Shown here: positions 45,408 through 53,015 of the stretch, piece after piece
Layout of the letters: each line of letters starts with the position of its first letter
Position numbering within the stretch: position 1 is the stretch's first letter
Assembly: GCA_034429475.1 (NCBI GenBank)
Contig: DAOUGD010000191.1
Location: forward strand, 16,887-80,886
Source: JAKQHY01 sp034429475
Lineage (GTDB): Bacteria > Chloroflexota > Anaerolineae > B4-G1 > SLSP01
Length of the DNA: 64,000 nucleotides
Direction of reading: 5' to 3'
The notes under the pieces: generated by a model
What the model saw: the letters and a program-made list of their open reading frames with translations, nothing else
Told to the model about the DNA's origin: nothing
Databases searched by the model: none
Position numbers and translations under genes: made by a program

Positions 45408-47750
45408 TTAACATTTCAGGTTAGTTTTATCGAGGCAAACACGCAGTTTAATGTCGTTAATACTGGTAGTTACATCGTTGACAGTATCACGGAAGGTTGT
45501 TTTCCGTATTCCCTTTTCAGCATCAAAGAGGTTAACCGCATCACCTTCGCGGACAACATAAAATTCCACCGGTTTTAATCCCTTAACATAAATATCCACC
45601 TTTTTGCGATTGCCACCTATAGTGATTTTGCGCCGGCGGTGCGATATTCCGAGAGTATAGGTAGATACTGGTCCCTTTGATTCCTTGCCAGGGCCACAAA
45701 CTAACACGTAGCCTTTGGGCGGCGGCGAAATACGCACAATCAGCCAGGGGATGCCATACAAAATGATAAAGACCAGCAACCCCAGTCCCAGAATTCCGCC
45801 AACCAGATACGGCCACCAGGGACAACCTTGCAGTTGCGGGATACCGGGCTGATCCGGGCAATTGTCCGCGCCGCAGTCATTGAGGCCGTCACCATCACGG
45901 TCGGGACAGGGGGTAGGGGTGGGCGGCAGGGGTGTGGGGGTAGGCGGCAGGGGCGTGGGAGTCGGAGTGCAGGTGGCGGCCACTACCTGTACCGGCACGT
46001 TTCGCTCGACCGGCGACATAGACCCTTCCTTGAGTTGTGCGCTCAGGCGCAAGCGCAACGTTGTATCGGTGCGGGAGTCGCAGGTCGCCCCGGATGAAAG
46101 GGCCGTATAGAGCGCCGAAAGATCGCCGCTGAATACGCCTGGCGAGGTGGCCATCAATTGGACTTCCTGACCACCGCCAAATACGCGCACCTGAATAGTG
46201 TCGGCCACGGCCAAGTCGTAATCAGCGACATTCACTGTTACTTCAGAGCTGGCGCTGCCGCCGCACACTAGAGGAGAGGGTGTAATATCGGTAATGTAAG
46301 GTGCGCGGCCCACATCCACAATCAAGCGGGCAGTAGCAATGGGGATACGCGCATCGCCAGCATCCTCGCCCAGAGCAGACCCGGCATTCAAGATGAAGAT
46401 AAAACGTCCGGGTGTTTCCAGAATGGCAGGGTATTCGCTGGAAAAGTCGTAGCGGATTTCATAGCCGCCGCTGCCATCGGGGGTTAGACTTTCGGGAATT
46501 CGTAAGGAAGCCTGCTGTCCATCGGGGGCGATCACATCCCCCCAAATCGGCTGCGATTCGCTGCCATAACAATCACTGGAAAGCGTGAAGCGTATGATGA
46601 ACTCGCGGCTGGGCGTTTGACGCTCGGTTGCCAGATAGATATTGGTAATCTCGGTCAAGCTTACTTCGGGCGACTCAAAGTGGATGCTATAGGCGCCGCG
46701 GCGGTCCAGGTGGACTTTCACCGGTTTGTCCGATTCAATGGTCCACATATCGCCTTTCAAATCATCAGTCAACCGCGTCGCGCCAATGGAGATGACCTCC
46801 ACCGGATTGTCGTCGCCTCGGAAGCGTTTGACACCAGGCGTGGTATCCAGCTCAACGGTATTGAGTTTGGGGTCCTGGACTGTAATGCCTCCCTTGCTTT
46901 CACCCGTTTCGTGTTGCACGGTGATCACAATCTCTTGTACGCATTTACTGACAAAGAATTGGTAAGGAGTCCCCGGAGTCACGAGCGTACCGCTCTCCTC
47001 AGGAACGGTGTTTTGCAGTTGAGCGATAATGCGGTTGTACGTGCTATCAATCTGGTTGCGGTCAGTGATGCGATACGTGAAAATATGATCGTAGCGCGTC
47101 TGCATCTGCTCCCAAAAGCGGACATACTTCTCGTAATCTACATCATCTGGATCTTGTAACAACATGATGAAGAACGGAATATCAGGATTGGCGCTCACCA
47201 ATTGTTCAATCTCCGCATCGCTTTGGCCGGCCTCTGGATAAGGGCGACCATCCGTCATCAGCACCACTGCGGGGAGATTCGTGGCACGACGGGCGGTTGA
47301 GGTGCGGAGTTCTTTATAGGCCATCTTAATGGCTTCTATCATATTGGTGGCAAGCTCGGGGGCCGGATCGTCAATTAAGCGAGAGATCGCATCGCGCGCG
47401 CCGCTGACCGGCTGAAGTGGCACAACTAACGTAGCCGTTCTTCCAAGGCTGATGACGCCGGCCTGATATTCTAGCTCGTTAACTTCGGCAAACCCCAAGC
47501 GCGCGACAAACAGATTGACGCCGGCAATGCGCAAAAAGTCTGGGTCGTTGCCCCAGACCTCGCAACCGGGCACGATTTTGTCAGCCGGGAACATGCTACA
47601 TGAGTTGTCCACCACGAGCATCATATCTATGGGCTTGCGGTCATCGGGAGCTTGGGCCATGACTGACTGAAGAGGTAGGTAAAAAAATAACACCGTGAAG
47701 ATCATGAGGGTTCTAAAAAATACAGGGATGGTTGATTTTAATGGATGCAT
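45408..47750 (-). CDS. Secreted/anchored vWA protein with calcium loop and cytoplasmic FHA-like end (vWA-1)
   Basis: ATG 47750 is preferred over 47777 because AGGAGGT stands five bases upstream, giving 780 aa with a signal peptide (about 1-32, ending VMAQ). The vWA domain has DMMLVVDNSCSMFP (MIDAS Asp, Ser, Ser), LATNMIEAI for the Thr, and AVVLMTDGRPYP. Beta-rich domains follow, then a Pro-Thr linker, a calcium loop like thrombospondin type 3 (DRDGDGLNDCGADNCPD), a membrane helix (about 672-695) and an inside end of about 95 residues. This end has KITIGGNRKKVDIYV and FYVVREGDAVNLFD, perhaps an FHA-like sandwich. It could report outer binding to the kinase or tubulin parts. Confidence 0.85.
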   Translation of the reverse strand: MHPLKSTIPVFFRTLMIFTVLFFYLPLQSVMAQAPDDRKPIDMMLVVDNSCSMFPADKIVPGCEVWGNDPDFLRIAGVNLFVARLGFAEVNELEYQAGVISLGRTATLVVPLQPVSGARDAISRLIDDPAPELATNMIEAIKMAYKELRTSTARRATNLPAVVLMTDGRPYPEAGQSDAEIEQLVSANPDIPFFIMLLQDPDDVDYEKYVRFWEQMQTRYDHIFTYRITDRNQIDSTYNRIIAQLQNTVPEESGTLVTPGTPYQFFVSKCVQEIVITVQHETGESKGGITVQDPKLNTVELDTTPGVKRFRGDDNPVEVISIGATRLTDDLKGDMWTIESDKPVKVHLDRRGAYSIHFESPEVSLTEITNIYLATERQTPSREFIIRFTLSSDCYGSESQPIWGDVIAPDGQQASLRIPESLTPDGSGGYEIRYDFSSEYPAILETPGRFIFILNAGSALGEDAGDARIPIATARLIVDVGRAPYITDITPSPLVCGGSASSEVTVNVADYDLAVADTIQVRVFGGGQEVQLMATSPGVFSGDLSALYTALSSGATCDSRTDTTLRLRLSAQLKEGSMSPVERNVPVQVVAATCTPTPTPLPPTPTPLPPTPTPCPDRDGDGLNDCGADNCPDQPGIPQLQGCPWWPYLVGGILGLGLLVFIILYGIPWLIVRISPPPKGYVLVCGPGKESKGPVSTYTLGISHRRRKITIGGNRKKVDIYVKGLKPVEFYVVREGDAVNLFDAEKGIRKTTFRDTVNDVTTSINDIKLRVCLDKTNLKC

Positions 47751-47754
47751 GGTT

Positions 47755-47761
47755 ACCTCCT
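47755..47761 (-). promoter_or_regulatory. Ribosome site that fixes the vWA-1 start
   Basis: AGGAGGT five bases before ATG 47750 makes this the likely start and gives a normal signal peptide. Confidence 0.75.
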
Positions 47762-47790
47762 GGTGTAGTATTATCAAATCAAATAGAGCC

Positions 47791-48342
47791 TTACAGTTGG
47801 ACGGATCGTTCTAACCTATACACCAAACTCTGCGCAAACTGTTCAATCGTTTGTTCCAACGGGTAACGCACAAGCATTTGCTCACTCTTGTTGTGTCCGG
47901 CGGCGGCATTGAATTCTAATGCAGCTTTCAATATGGGCTTCCCTTGCACTTCGCTCGCAATAAAGCCTTGCTGTGCCACCACCTGACGTAACAGACGATG
48001 GACGCGCGGATCCGGCTCAAGTTTTGTTAGATGGCGTTCTCTGCCGGGTAGGAATACCAGTTCTACCGAGGAAATATCTACCAAACGCTCCAGGTCTGTC
48101 AGTGCAAAGTCGGGCATCAAGAGAATTCCATGGATGCTATGGATAAGGCCACTGGTTAGCCCCACGCTTTTTACACAAATCCCTGCTTGTCTTAGTGTAC
48201 TCAAAATTATAATAACTTCAACTTCATCGAATCCGTCTGCCACCAAAATAAGTGAACACTTTTGAGGAGTTTCTTTCAGGTTCAATTTTACACCTCTTTC
48301 TAACATTGTACAACTAAGATCTGCATCCAGTCTACGCTTCAT
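47791..48342 (-). CDS. DJ-1/PfpI-like protein lacking the nucleophile Cys
   Basis: In this 183-aa protein residues 25-120 follow the DJ-1/PfpI pattern: CSLILVADGFDEVEVIIILSTLRQAGICVKSVGL, HGILLMPDFALTDLERL, and VELVFLPGRERHL. The conserved Glu of GFDEVE is present. The nucleophile elbow region reads QQGFIASEVQG, with Ser where Cys is expected, so the usual chemistry is unlikely. The C-terminal 60 residues are helical. It is the first gene of the long minus-strand array and faces the divergent NB-ARC gene across 233 bases. It may be a regulator or ligand sensor. The call is by pattern. Confidence 0.65.
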   Translation of the reverse strand: MKRRLDADLSCTMLERGVKLNLKETPQKCSLILVADGFDEVEVIIILSTLRQAGICVKSVGLTSGLIHSIHGILLMPDFALTDLERLVDISSVELVFLPGRERHLTKLEPDPRVHRLLRQVVAQQGFIASEVQGKPILKAALEFNAAAGHNKSEQMLVRYPLEQTIEQFAQSLVYRLERSVQL

Positions 48343-48575
48343 TTATCCCACACTTTAGTATATAGGGTTTCATCTGTGTAAATCGTTATACAATCCGAGA
48401 GACTCTTATATCCAGATGGAAAAGATCGGACAGTTTCCGCACAAATCTGTAGATTTCTGATCTTTTCCGTGCGCCTTAAGTATGATACAATTCAGACGGT
48501 AGGCTCTTGGGCTACCTATTGCGTGGATATCTTTGACCTAGACTGTAAGACTTTGGACTATTTTGAGGAATTGTC
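48343..48575. promoter_or_regulatory. Divergent intergenic region with inverted repeat (candidate operator/promoters)
   Basis: This is the only sizeable divergent gap between regions A and B. GGAAAAGATC at 48418-48427 is exactly mirrored by GATCTTTTCC at 48459-48468 (31-base spacer, with TTTCC inside as well). Candidate -10-like hexamers are TATGAT (near 48480) toward region B and TATACT (near 48358) toward region A, but I see no clear TTGACA partner. GAGGAA serves the NB-ARC start. The repeat could be an operator or a stem controlling both clusters. No small gene was found in it. Confidence 0.5.
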
Positions 48576-49991
48576 ATGACCGAATCTTTTTCCACTATGC
48601 CCCTGGATTTTCCCAAGCGTATCCATCAAGCCCTCAAAGCCTGGCACAGTCAATCGCGCGGTGGGTTGTTGAATGACCTCGTGCTTGTCAGTCCGGCGTC
48701 GGGCGCTTTGACAGTCTCCCCGCGCCTTGCTACGAACCAGATTCTTATAGATGGACTGGATCAGTTGAAGCAAGTAGATGTAGAAGCCAGCGATTTACTG
48801 CAACGGCGTTTCCTGGATCAGGAAACGGCACAAGCTGTAGCCTATCGGCGTAATCAAACAGAGGACAGCATCTATCAACAGCAGCGCGCGGCCATCGTTC
48901 AGTTGGCGCAGGTGATTTGGGACCAGGAGATGTCCCTGCGGCGGTCTCACGCACAGCGGAGTATAGCGCGTCTGGAACCGCCCACCTATACCCGCCTTTT
49001 TGGGGTGACGGAAGCATTGACTCAATTGCGCGCCAGGGTAGAAGACCCGGCTGGCCCCTGGATTCTGACCCTGGAGGGGATGGGCGGCATTGGCAAAACA
49101 TCCTTGGCCGATGCGCTCGCGCGCGACCTGGCGTATGGCGCCTGTTTCCAGGATATCGCCTGGATCAGTGTCCGTCAACGTTTTTTTCGCCTGCCCAGCA
49201 GTATTGAGGCGTTGCCGGCGCCACCGGCACTATCACCCACAGAGTTAGTGGACCGCTTGATTGAACAATTCGGGTTGGTGGGCTTGAAACGCCAATCCGA
49301 TCATGAAAAATGGTTGGGCATGAAAGCTTACCTGCAATCACATCCCAGCCTGATTGTCATTGACAACCTGGAAACCTTGCCGGACTACCGGTTACTGGCC
49401 GATAAATTACGTGAATTGATCGATCCCAGTAAATTCCTGCTGACCACCCGCTATTCCCTGCGCGGCGAAAGCAGCGTGTATATCGTCCAGTTACAGGGCT
49501 TGCCTCAGGCCGAAACTCTGGCCCTCATTCGTTACGAAGCGGAACTCCAAAACCTGCCGGAATTGGCGCAAGCGCCGGAGGCCACGCTGACGGCTATTTA
49601 TGAGTTGACCCAGGGCAATCCGTTAGCCACCAAACTCATTATCGGCCAGGTGCATACGTTCACTCTGTCCACCATCTTGGGACGTCTTAAGCAGGCGCAG
49701 GATTCGACTGCTGACGAATTCCTGGCCTTTATCTATGCCGACGCCTGGCAAATGTTGGACGTCAAACACCGCCACGTCCTGCAAGCGATGTTGGTGGTTC
49801 CCGATGTCGGCGGTAGTTTGGAACAAATTGCCAGCATCACCGGATTGGACATCAATGAAACTGTCGCCTGTCTTCACCGCTTAACCACTTTGTCTCTAGT
49901 CAACGTGTTAGGTGGGTTGAATGAAAGGCGGTATGCTTTACACCCCCTGGCTCAGACTTTTATTGCGCAACAACCAGGCATAGAATGGTGA
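48576..49991 (+). CDS. NB-ARC-like STAND ATPase
   Basis: In this 471-aa protein residues 1-140 are a helical effector or sensor region of unknown family. Then come NB-ARC motifs: FGVTEALTQLR, Walker A GMGGIGKT (168-175), Walker B SLIVIDNLE, sensor-like KFLLTTRYS, and the GxP motif GNPLATKLI. A winged-helix part (RHVLQAMLVVPDVGGSLEQIASITG) closes the protein. It has no C-terminal repeats of its own; the TPR protein seven bases downstream probably supplies them as a split partner, as in many STAND proteins. GAGGAA stands five bases before the ATG. It could be an activator or an NTP-dependent sensor that triggers the CHAT protease downstream (inference). Confidence 0.85.
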   Translation: MTESFSTMPLDFPKRIHQALKAWHSQSRGGLLNDLVLVSPASGALTVSPRLATNQILIDGLDQLKQVDVEASDLLQRRFLDQETAQAVAYRRNQTEDSIYQQQRAAIVQLAQVIWDQEMSLRRSHAQRSIARLEPPTYTRLFGVTEALTQLRARVEDPAGPWILTLEGMGGIGKTSLADALARDLAYGACFQDIAWISVRQRFFRLPSSIEALPAPPALSPTELVDRLIEQFGLVGLKRQSDHEKWLGMKAYLQSHPSLIVIDNLETLPDYRLLADKLRELIDPSKFLLTTRYSLRGESSVYIVQLQGLPQAETLALIRYEAELQNLPELAQAPEATLTAIYELTQGNPLATKLIIGQVHTFTLSTILGRLKQAQDSTADEFLAFIYADAWQMLDVKHRHVLQAMLVVPDVGGSLEQIASITGLDINETVACLHRLTTLSLVNVLGGLNERRYALHPLAQTFIAQQPGIEW

Positions 49992-49997
49992 TCTGGA

Positions 49998-51152
49998 ATG
50001 ATCATCCTGGCAAATGGACAATACTGGTTGAACTATTTGAATCAGCTTCCCGCAGATAAGCCGTTTGCCGAAGCAGACCTCCAATGCGCCGCCAAGGCTC
50101 TGGATATGGCCGCCGCGACCATCGCTGCATGGCCGATTGTGTTACCGTTAGTTTTGGCCCTGCATCCACACATGGAGCGACGCGGTTATTGGGCAGAGTG
50201 GGGAACATTTCTGGAATACCTTCTGTACTATGCCCGTCAACACAACGACCAGGAAGCCGAGATTGCGTTTTTAATCAAATTAGGAAGTATTCAGCAACAG
50301 CGGGGCAATTATGAAACGGCAGTAACTGCTTATCGGGAAATCTGGCGCAAGCGTAGGCATACGGACCGGCAGACATTGGCAGTGGCCTTCTCCAATCTGG
50401 GAGATTTGTACCGGTTACAAAGGATGTTTTGGCGCGCCAAGGTACTCTGCGGACGAGCTATCGCCCTGTTTAAAGCCCTGGACGATCCTTTGCGCGTGGC
50501 CTACACGGAAAATACTATAGGAGTGATTTGTCTCGATCAGCGGGATTGGGAACCGGCTCTCCAGCATTTTGGCCGCGCCGAATCGTTGTTTACCCAGCTA
50601 ACCCACCTGAGCGGCTGCGCTCTGGTTTGGAATAATCTGGGGGCATTATACAATTATCGACAAGACAGCAAACGGGCTCTCTCCTATCTGCATCGTGCGC
50701 TTGAATACTATCAACAAATACAGGATCAAGTGGGTATAGCGCGCGCTTATATGAACATTGGCAATGCTTTCAGGAGATGGGGTGAGTTGGAAGCGGCCGA
50801 ACATAACTTACTGTTAGCCGAAACCATTTTTACGCGAATTGCCCATAACGCAAACCTGGCCCGGGTGCGTCACAATCTGGGAATGCTCTATACCCAACTC
50901 AGTCAATACGCAGAAGCGGAACGTTGTTTTCAGAACGCTTTAGAGCAGTGGCAACGGCGCGAAGATATAATGAACTATGCCAACACCTTAGGTGAATTGG
51001 CGGAGATGTATTTCGCCTGGGGGCGTTGGGAAATCACGCGCCAGACTTTGGACACAGAAGCCGATTTACTCAAAAATCATCCCGAAGCCGGGACTCAGGC
51101 TTTGTATCGTGAACTGGAAACTCGACGCCGCAAGCTGGGGTTGGAAACCTAA
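49998..51152 (+). CDS. TPR protein, probable split partner of the NB-ARC ATPase
   Basis: In this 384-aa protein about seven clear TPR units fill residues 70-370 (VAFSNLGDLYRLQRMFWRAK, WNNLGALYNYRQDSKRALSY, ARVRHNLGMLYTQLSQYAEA). The N-terminal 70 residues are helical. There is no membrane helix. It starts seven bases after the NB-ARC stop, so both are likely made together. The TPRs would be the sensing or autoinhibitory arm. The stop codon lies inside the left arm of the hairpin at 51148-51194. Confidence 0.88.
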   Translation: MIILANGQYWLNYLNQLPADKPFAEADLQCAAKALDMAAATIAAWPIVLPLVLALHPHMERRGYWAEWGTFLEYLLYYARQHNDQEAEIAFLIKLGSIQQQRGNYETAVTAYREIWRKRRHTDRQTLAVAFSNLGDLYRLQRMFWRAKVLCGRAIALFKALDDPLRVAYTENTIGVICLDQRDWEPALQHFGRAESLFTQLTHLSGCALVWNNLGALYNYRQDSKRALSYLHRALEYYQQIQDQVGIARAYMNIGNAFRRWGELEAAEHNLLLAETIFTRIAHNANLARVRHNLGMLYTQLSQYAEAERCFQNALEQWQRREDIMNYANTLGELAEMYFAWGRWEITRQTLDTEADLLKNHPEAGTQALYRELETRRRKLGLET

Positions 51153-51194
51153 CCTGCCCGGAAACCACATGCAATGGTCGCCGGGCAGGTTAGG
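51148..51194. terminator. 14-bp inverted repeat, bidirectional terminator-like hairpin
   Basis: CCTAACCTGCCCGG at 51148-51161 is exactly mirrored by CCGGGCAGGTTAGG at 51181-51194 with a 19-base loop. It lies between the convergent TPR gene and the small peptide gene, so it could stop transcription from both sides. No T-run follows in either direction, so intrinsic termination is uncertain. Confidence 0.65.
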
Positions 51195-51220
51195 GGCTAT
51201 CTCATTTCACCTAACTTCCG

Positions 51221-51376
51221 TTAACCAGGACAGGTGGTGCCGGTTCCGTTACATTCTTCGGCCTCTACGATCGGCACCCGATGTACAGACTGTAAATCGA
51301 AGGACAGTGAATCGAAAGATAGGACACTCGCCAACCACAGGGCAATCACCAAAGCCTTAAAAAATTTCCTGGACAT
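51221..51376 (-). CDS. Small secreted peptide, 51 aa, two Cys at the C-terminus
   Basis: ATG 51376 follows AAGGAG by seven bases. The peptide starts MSRKFFKALVIALWLASVLS, a basic end plus hydrophobic stretch like a signal peptide, and ends VEAEECNGTGTTCPG with two Cys seven residues apart. The stop TAA is at 51221-51223. No other gene claims this stretch. It is inserted, in the opposite direction, between the TPR gene and the P-loop/winged-helix gene of region B. It could be an exported signal or trigger peptide, a modified peptide, or a small toxin. No family recognised; its reality rests on the ribosome site and leader-like sequence. Confidence 0.6.
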   Translation of the reverse strand: MSRKFFKALVIALWLASVLSFDSLSFDLQSVHRVPIVEAEECNGTGTTCPG

Positions 51377-51584
51377 CTGCGTCTCCTTTCTCAACAACTA
51401 ACTGATGAGCGAGACGTGGAGCTCCCCAGAGACGCTTGACTTCTCTGGCTTCGAAGACGTCCAACTGCCTGATTAATTCAAGCCATTCAACGCGCGCTTA
51501 CAATCTCTATTAAACTCAGAAAGCCCATCCATAGCGATAGAAGCGCGCTGAAAATACACTCACTGGGGACTGAAATATCTGAAA
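51377..51584. promoter_or_regulatory. Divergent promoter region of the peptide gene and the P-loop/winged-helix gene
   Basis: The 208-base gap holds an inverted repeat CCAGAGA/TCTCTGG at 51426-51432 and 51442-51448 with TTGACT in the loop. It may be an operator for the winged-helix regulator encoded next to it. Candidate promoter hexamers are weak. The gap otherwise shows nothing coding. Confidence 0.4.
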
Positions 51585-52997
51585 ATGACTCTATTTCCAC
51601 CTGATTCCGCCCCATTTCCATCCACCTATCGCCAACTTGAAATTCAACGGCTGGCGCGCTGGATTAACGCCGGTCAAAGCGGCTCGGTCATTGGGCTACC
51701 AGGCTGCGGGCGATCCAATCTGCTCGAATTTCTGTGCAGTCACCCGACCCTCTGTCGCACAACGCCATCCGCCGATTTTCCTTCCATAGCCCTGATTCCC
51801 GTCAATTTGTATACTCTCCCAGCGCTGGATATGGCCACGTTTTATCGAGGATTGTTGCGCGCCTTTTATCATGCCGCGCCAACTTTCACCCCAGCTCTGC
51901 AGGTCGCAACCGCGCGCTTTTATCGTGAGAATATGGAAGCGCAAGACCCATTTCTGCCACAAAGCGCGCTTTATGAATTACTTATGCTGTTTCAGCAGAG
52001 TCAAACCCGCATAGTGTTGGTGCTCAATCACCTGGACGATTTTCTTCTGGAGGCTTCCCCAAAAATCACTGACACCCTACGCGGGCTACGGGACACCTTC
52101 AGGCATACGTTGTGTATGATTGCGGGGATGTCGCAAGAAGTAGCTTACCTGCCCAGGCCAGAGTTGGTGGGTGAAGTGTATGAGTTGTTGGATCGTAACG
52201 TCTGTTGGGTGGGAGCGATGACGGACGCAGATGCCGAGGCATTGCTTAGGCGCGCCACGGCTACAGCCAGCAGCCCTCCAACCACCGCCGAAATTGGCGC
52301 GATGTCACGGCTGGCAGGCAATTTCCCGGTCCTGTTGCATAGTATTGCACAATGGTGGGTTAACTTGCCGGCGATGCTGCCAGTCAATCAATGGGCATCG
52401 GCATTGGGTATCGAAAATAACGTGGTATACCGCTTGCGTAAGATATGGAATGGGCTAACACAGGAAGAACAATTTGCCCTGGCAGAGCTTCAAGCCATCC
52501 AACAACGCTTTCCGCCTCCTCAAAAACCAAATCAAGAATCCCGTGCCGCCCGGCAGGCATTGCAACAACGGTACTATTCTCTTTTGACCCGCATGGCGCA
52601 AAAGGGGGTGTGCTGCCAAAGGGAAGGACAATGGGAAATACATGGAGAGTTATTCGCCGCTTATATTCAGGAGGTGGGGGCCTCCAGTCGGGGACGAATC
52701 TGGTTGGAACCAGAAACACAAGCCATCTATCAAGGGTTGACGCCGGTCAAAGATCTGACACCCTTAGAAAACAGATTGTTAGTATATCTGATCAAACATC
52801 CATACCGCCCGCATGAAAAAGATGATTTGATCGCCTATTTATGGGAAGATAAAGATAATGCTATGGTGGATAATGACTTACAACAGCTCATCTATCGGTT
52901 GCGAAAAAAAGTAGATACTATGCCGCCACACTATATTCTTACCTGGAAAGGCCGCCCCGGTGGGTATCAGTTCTATCCAGAAGGCCATCCGCGTTAG
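51585..52997 (+). CDS. STAND-like P-loop protein with OmpR-type winged helix
   Basis: This 470-aa protein begins with an atypical P-loop, GLPGCGRS (about 37-44), with Arg in place of the usual Lys. RIVLVLNHLDDFL (about 140) is a Walker B-like strand and TLCMIAGMS a sensor-like strand. An alpha-helical middle follows, then a C-terminal winged helix of the OmpR/SARP type (about 385-465: LTPLENRLLVYLIKHPYRPHEKDD, LIYRLRKKV, GRPGGYQF). It probably binds DNA and controls the cluster, perhaps at the inverted repeat just upstream. ATPase activity is doubtful given the Arg. No strong ribosome site is seen before the ATG. Confidence 0.8.
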   Translation: MTLFPPDSAPFPSTYRQLEIQRLARWINAGQSGSVIGLPGCGRSNLLEFLCSHPTLCRTTPSADFPSIALIPVNLYTLPALDMATFYRGLLRAFYHAAPTFTPALQVATARFYRENMEAQDPFLPQSALYELLMLFQQSQTRIVLVLNHLDDFLLEASPKITDTLRGLRDTFRHTLCMIAGMSQEVAYLPRPELVGEVYELLDRNVCWVGAMTDADAEALLRRATATASSPPTTAEIGAMSRLAGNFPVLLHSIAQWWVNLPAMLPVNQWASALGIENNVVYRLRKIWNGLTQEEQFALAELQAIQQRFPPPQKPNQESRAARQALQQRYYSLLTRMAQKGVCCQREGQWEIHGELFAAYIQEVGASSRGRIWLEPETQAIYQGLTPVKDLTPLENRLLVYLIKHPYRPHEKDDLIAYLWEDKDNAMVDNDLQQLIYRLRKKVDTMPPHYILTWKGRPGGYQFYPEGHPR

Positions 52998-53015
52998 AAC
53001 TATGGGAGAGGATAA

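Noticed and set aside
48480..48560. Possible TTGACC promoter hexamer before the NB-ARC gene
   Set aside because: The spacing to the nearest TATTTT is about 20 bases and no good pair exists, so it was not listed as a promoter.
50992..51360. 122-codon plus-strand frame after the TPR gene
   Set aside because: Its first part overlaps the TPR gene in another frame, it has no ribosome site, and the minus-strand peptide gene explains the rest better.
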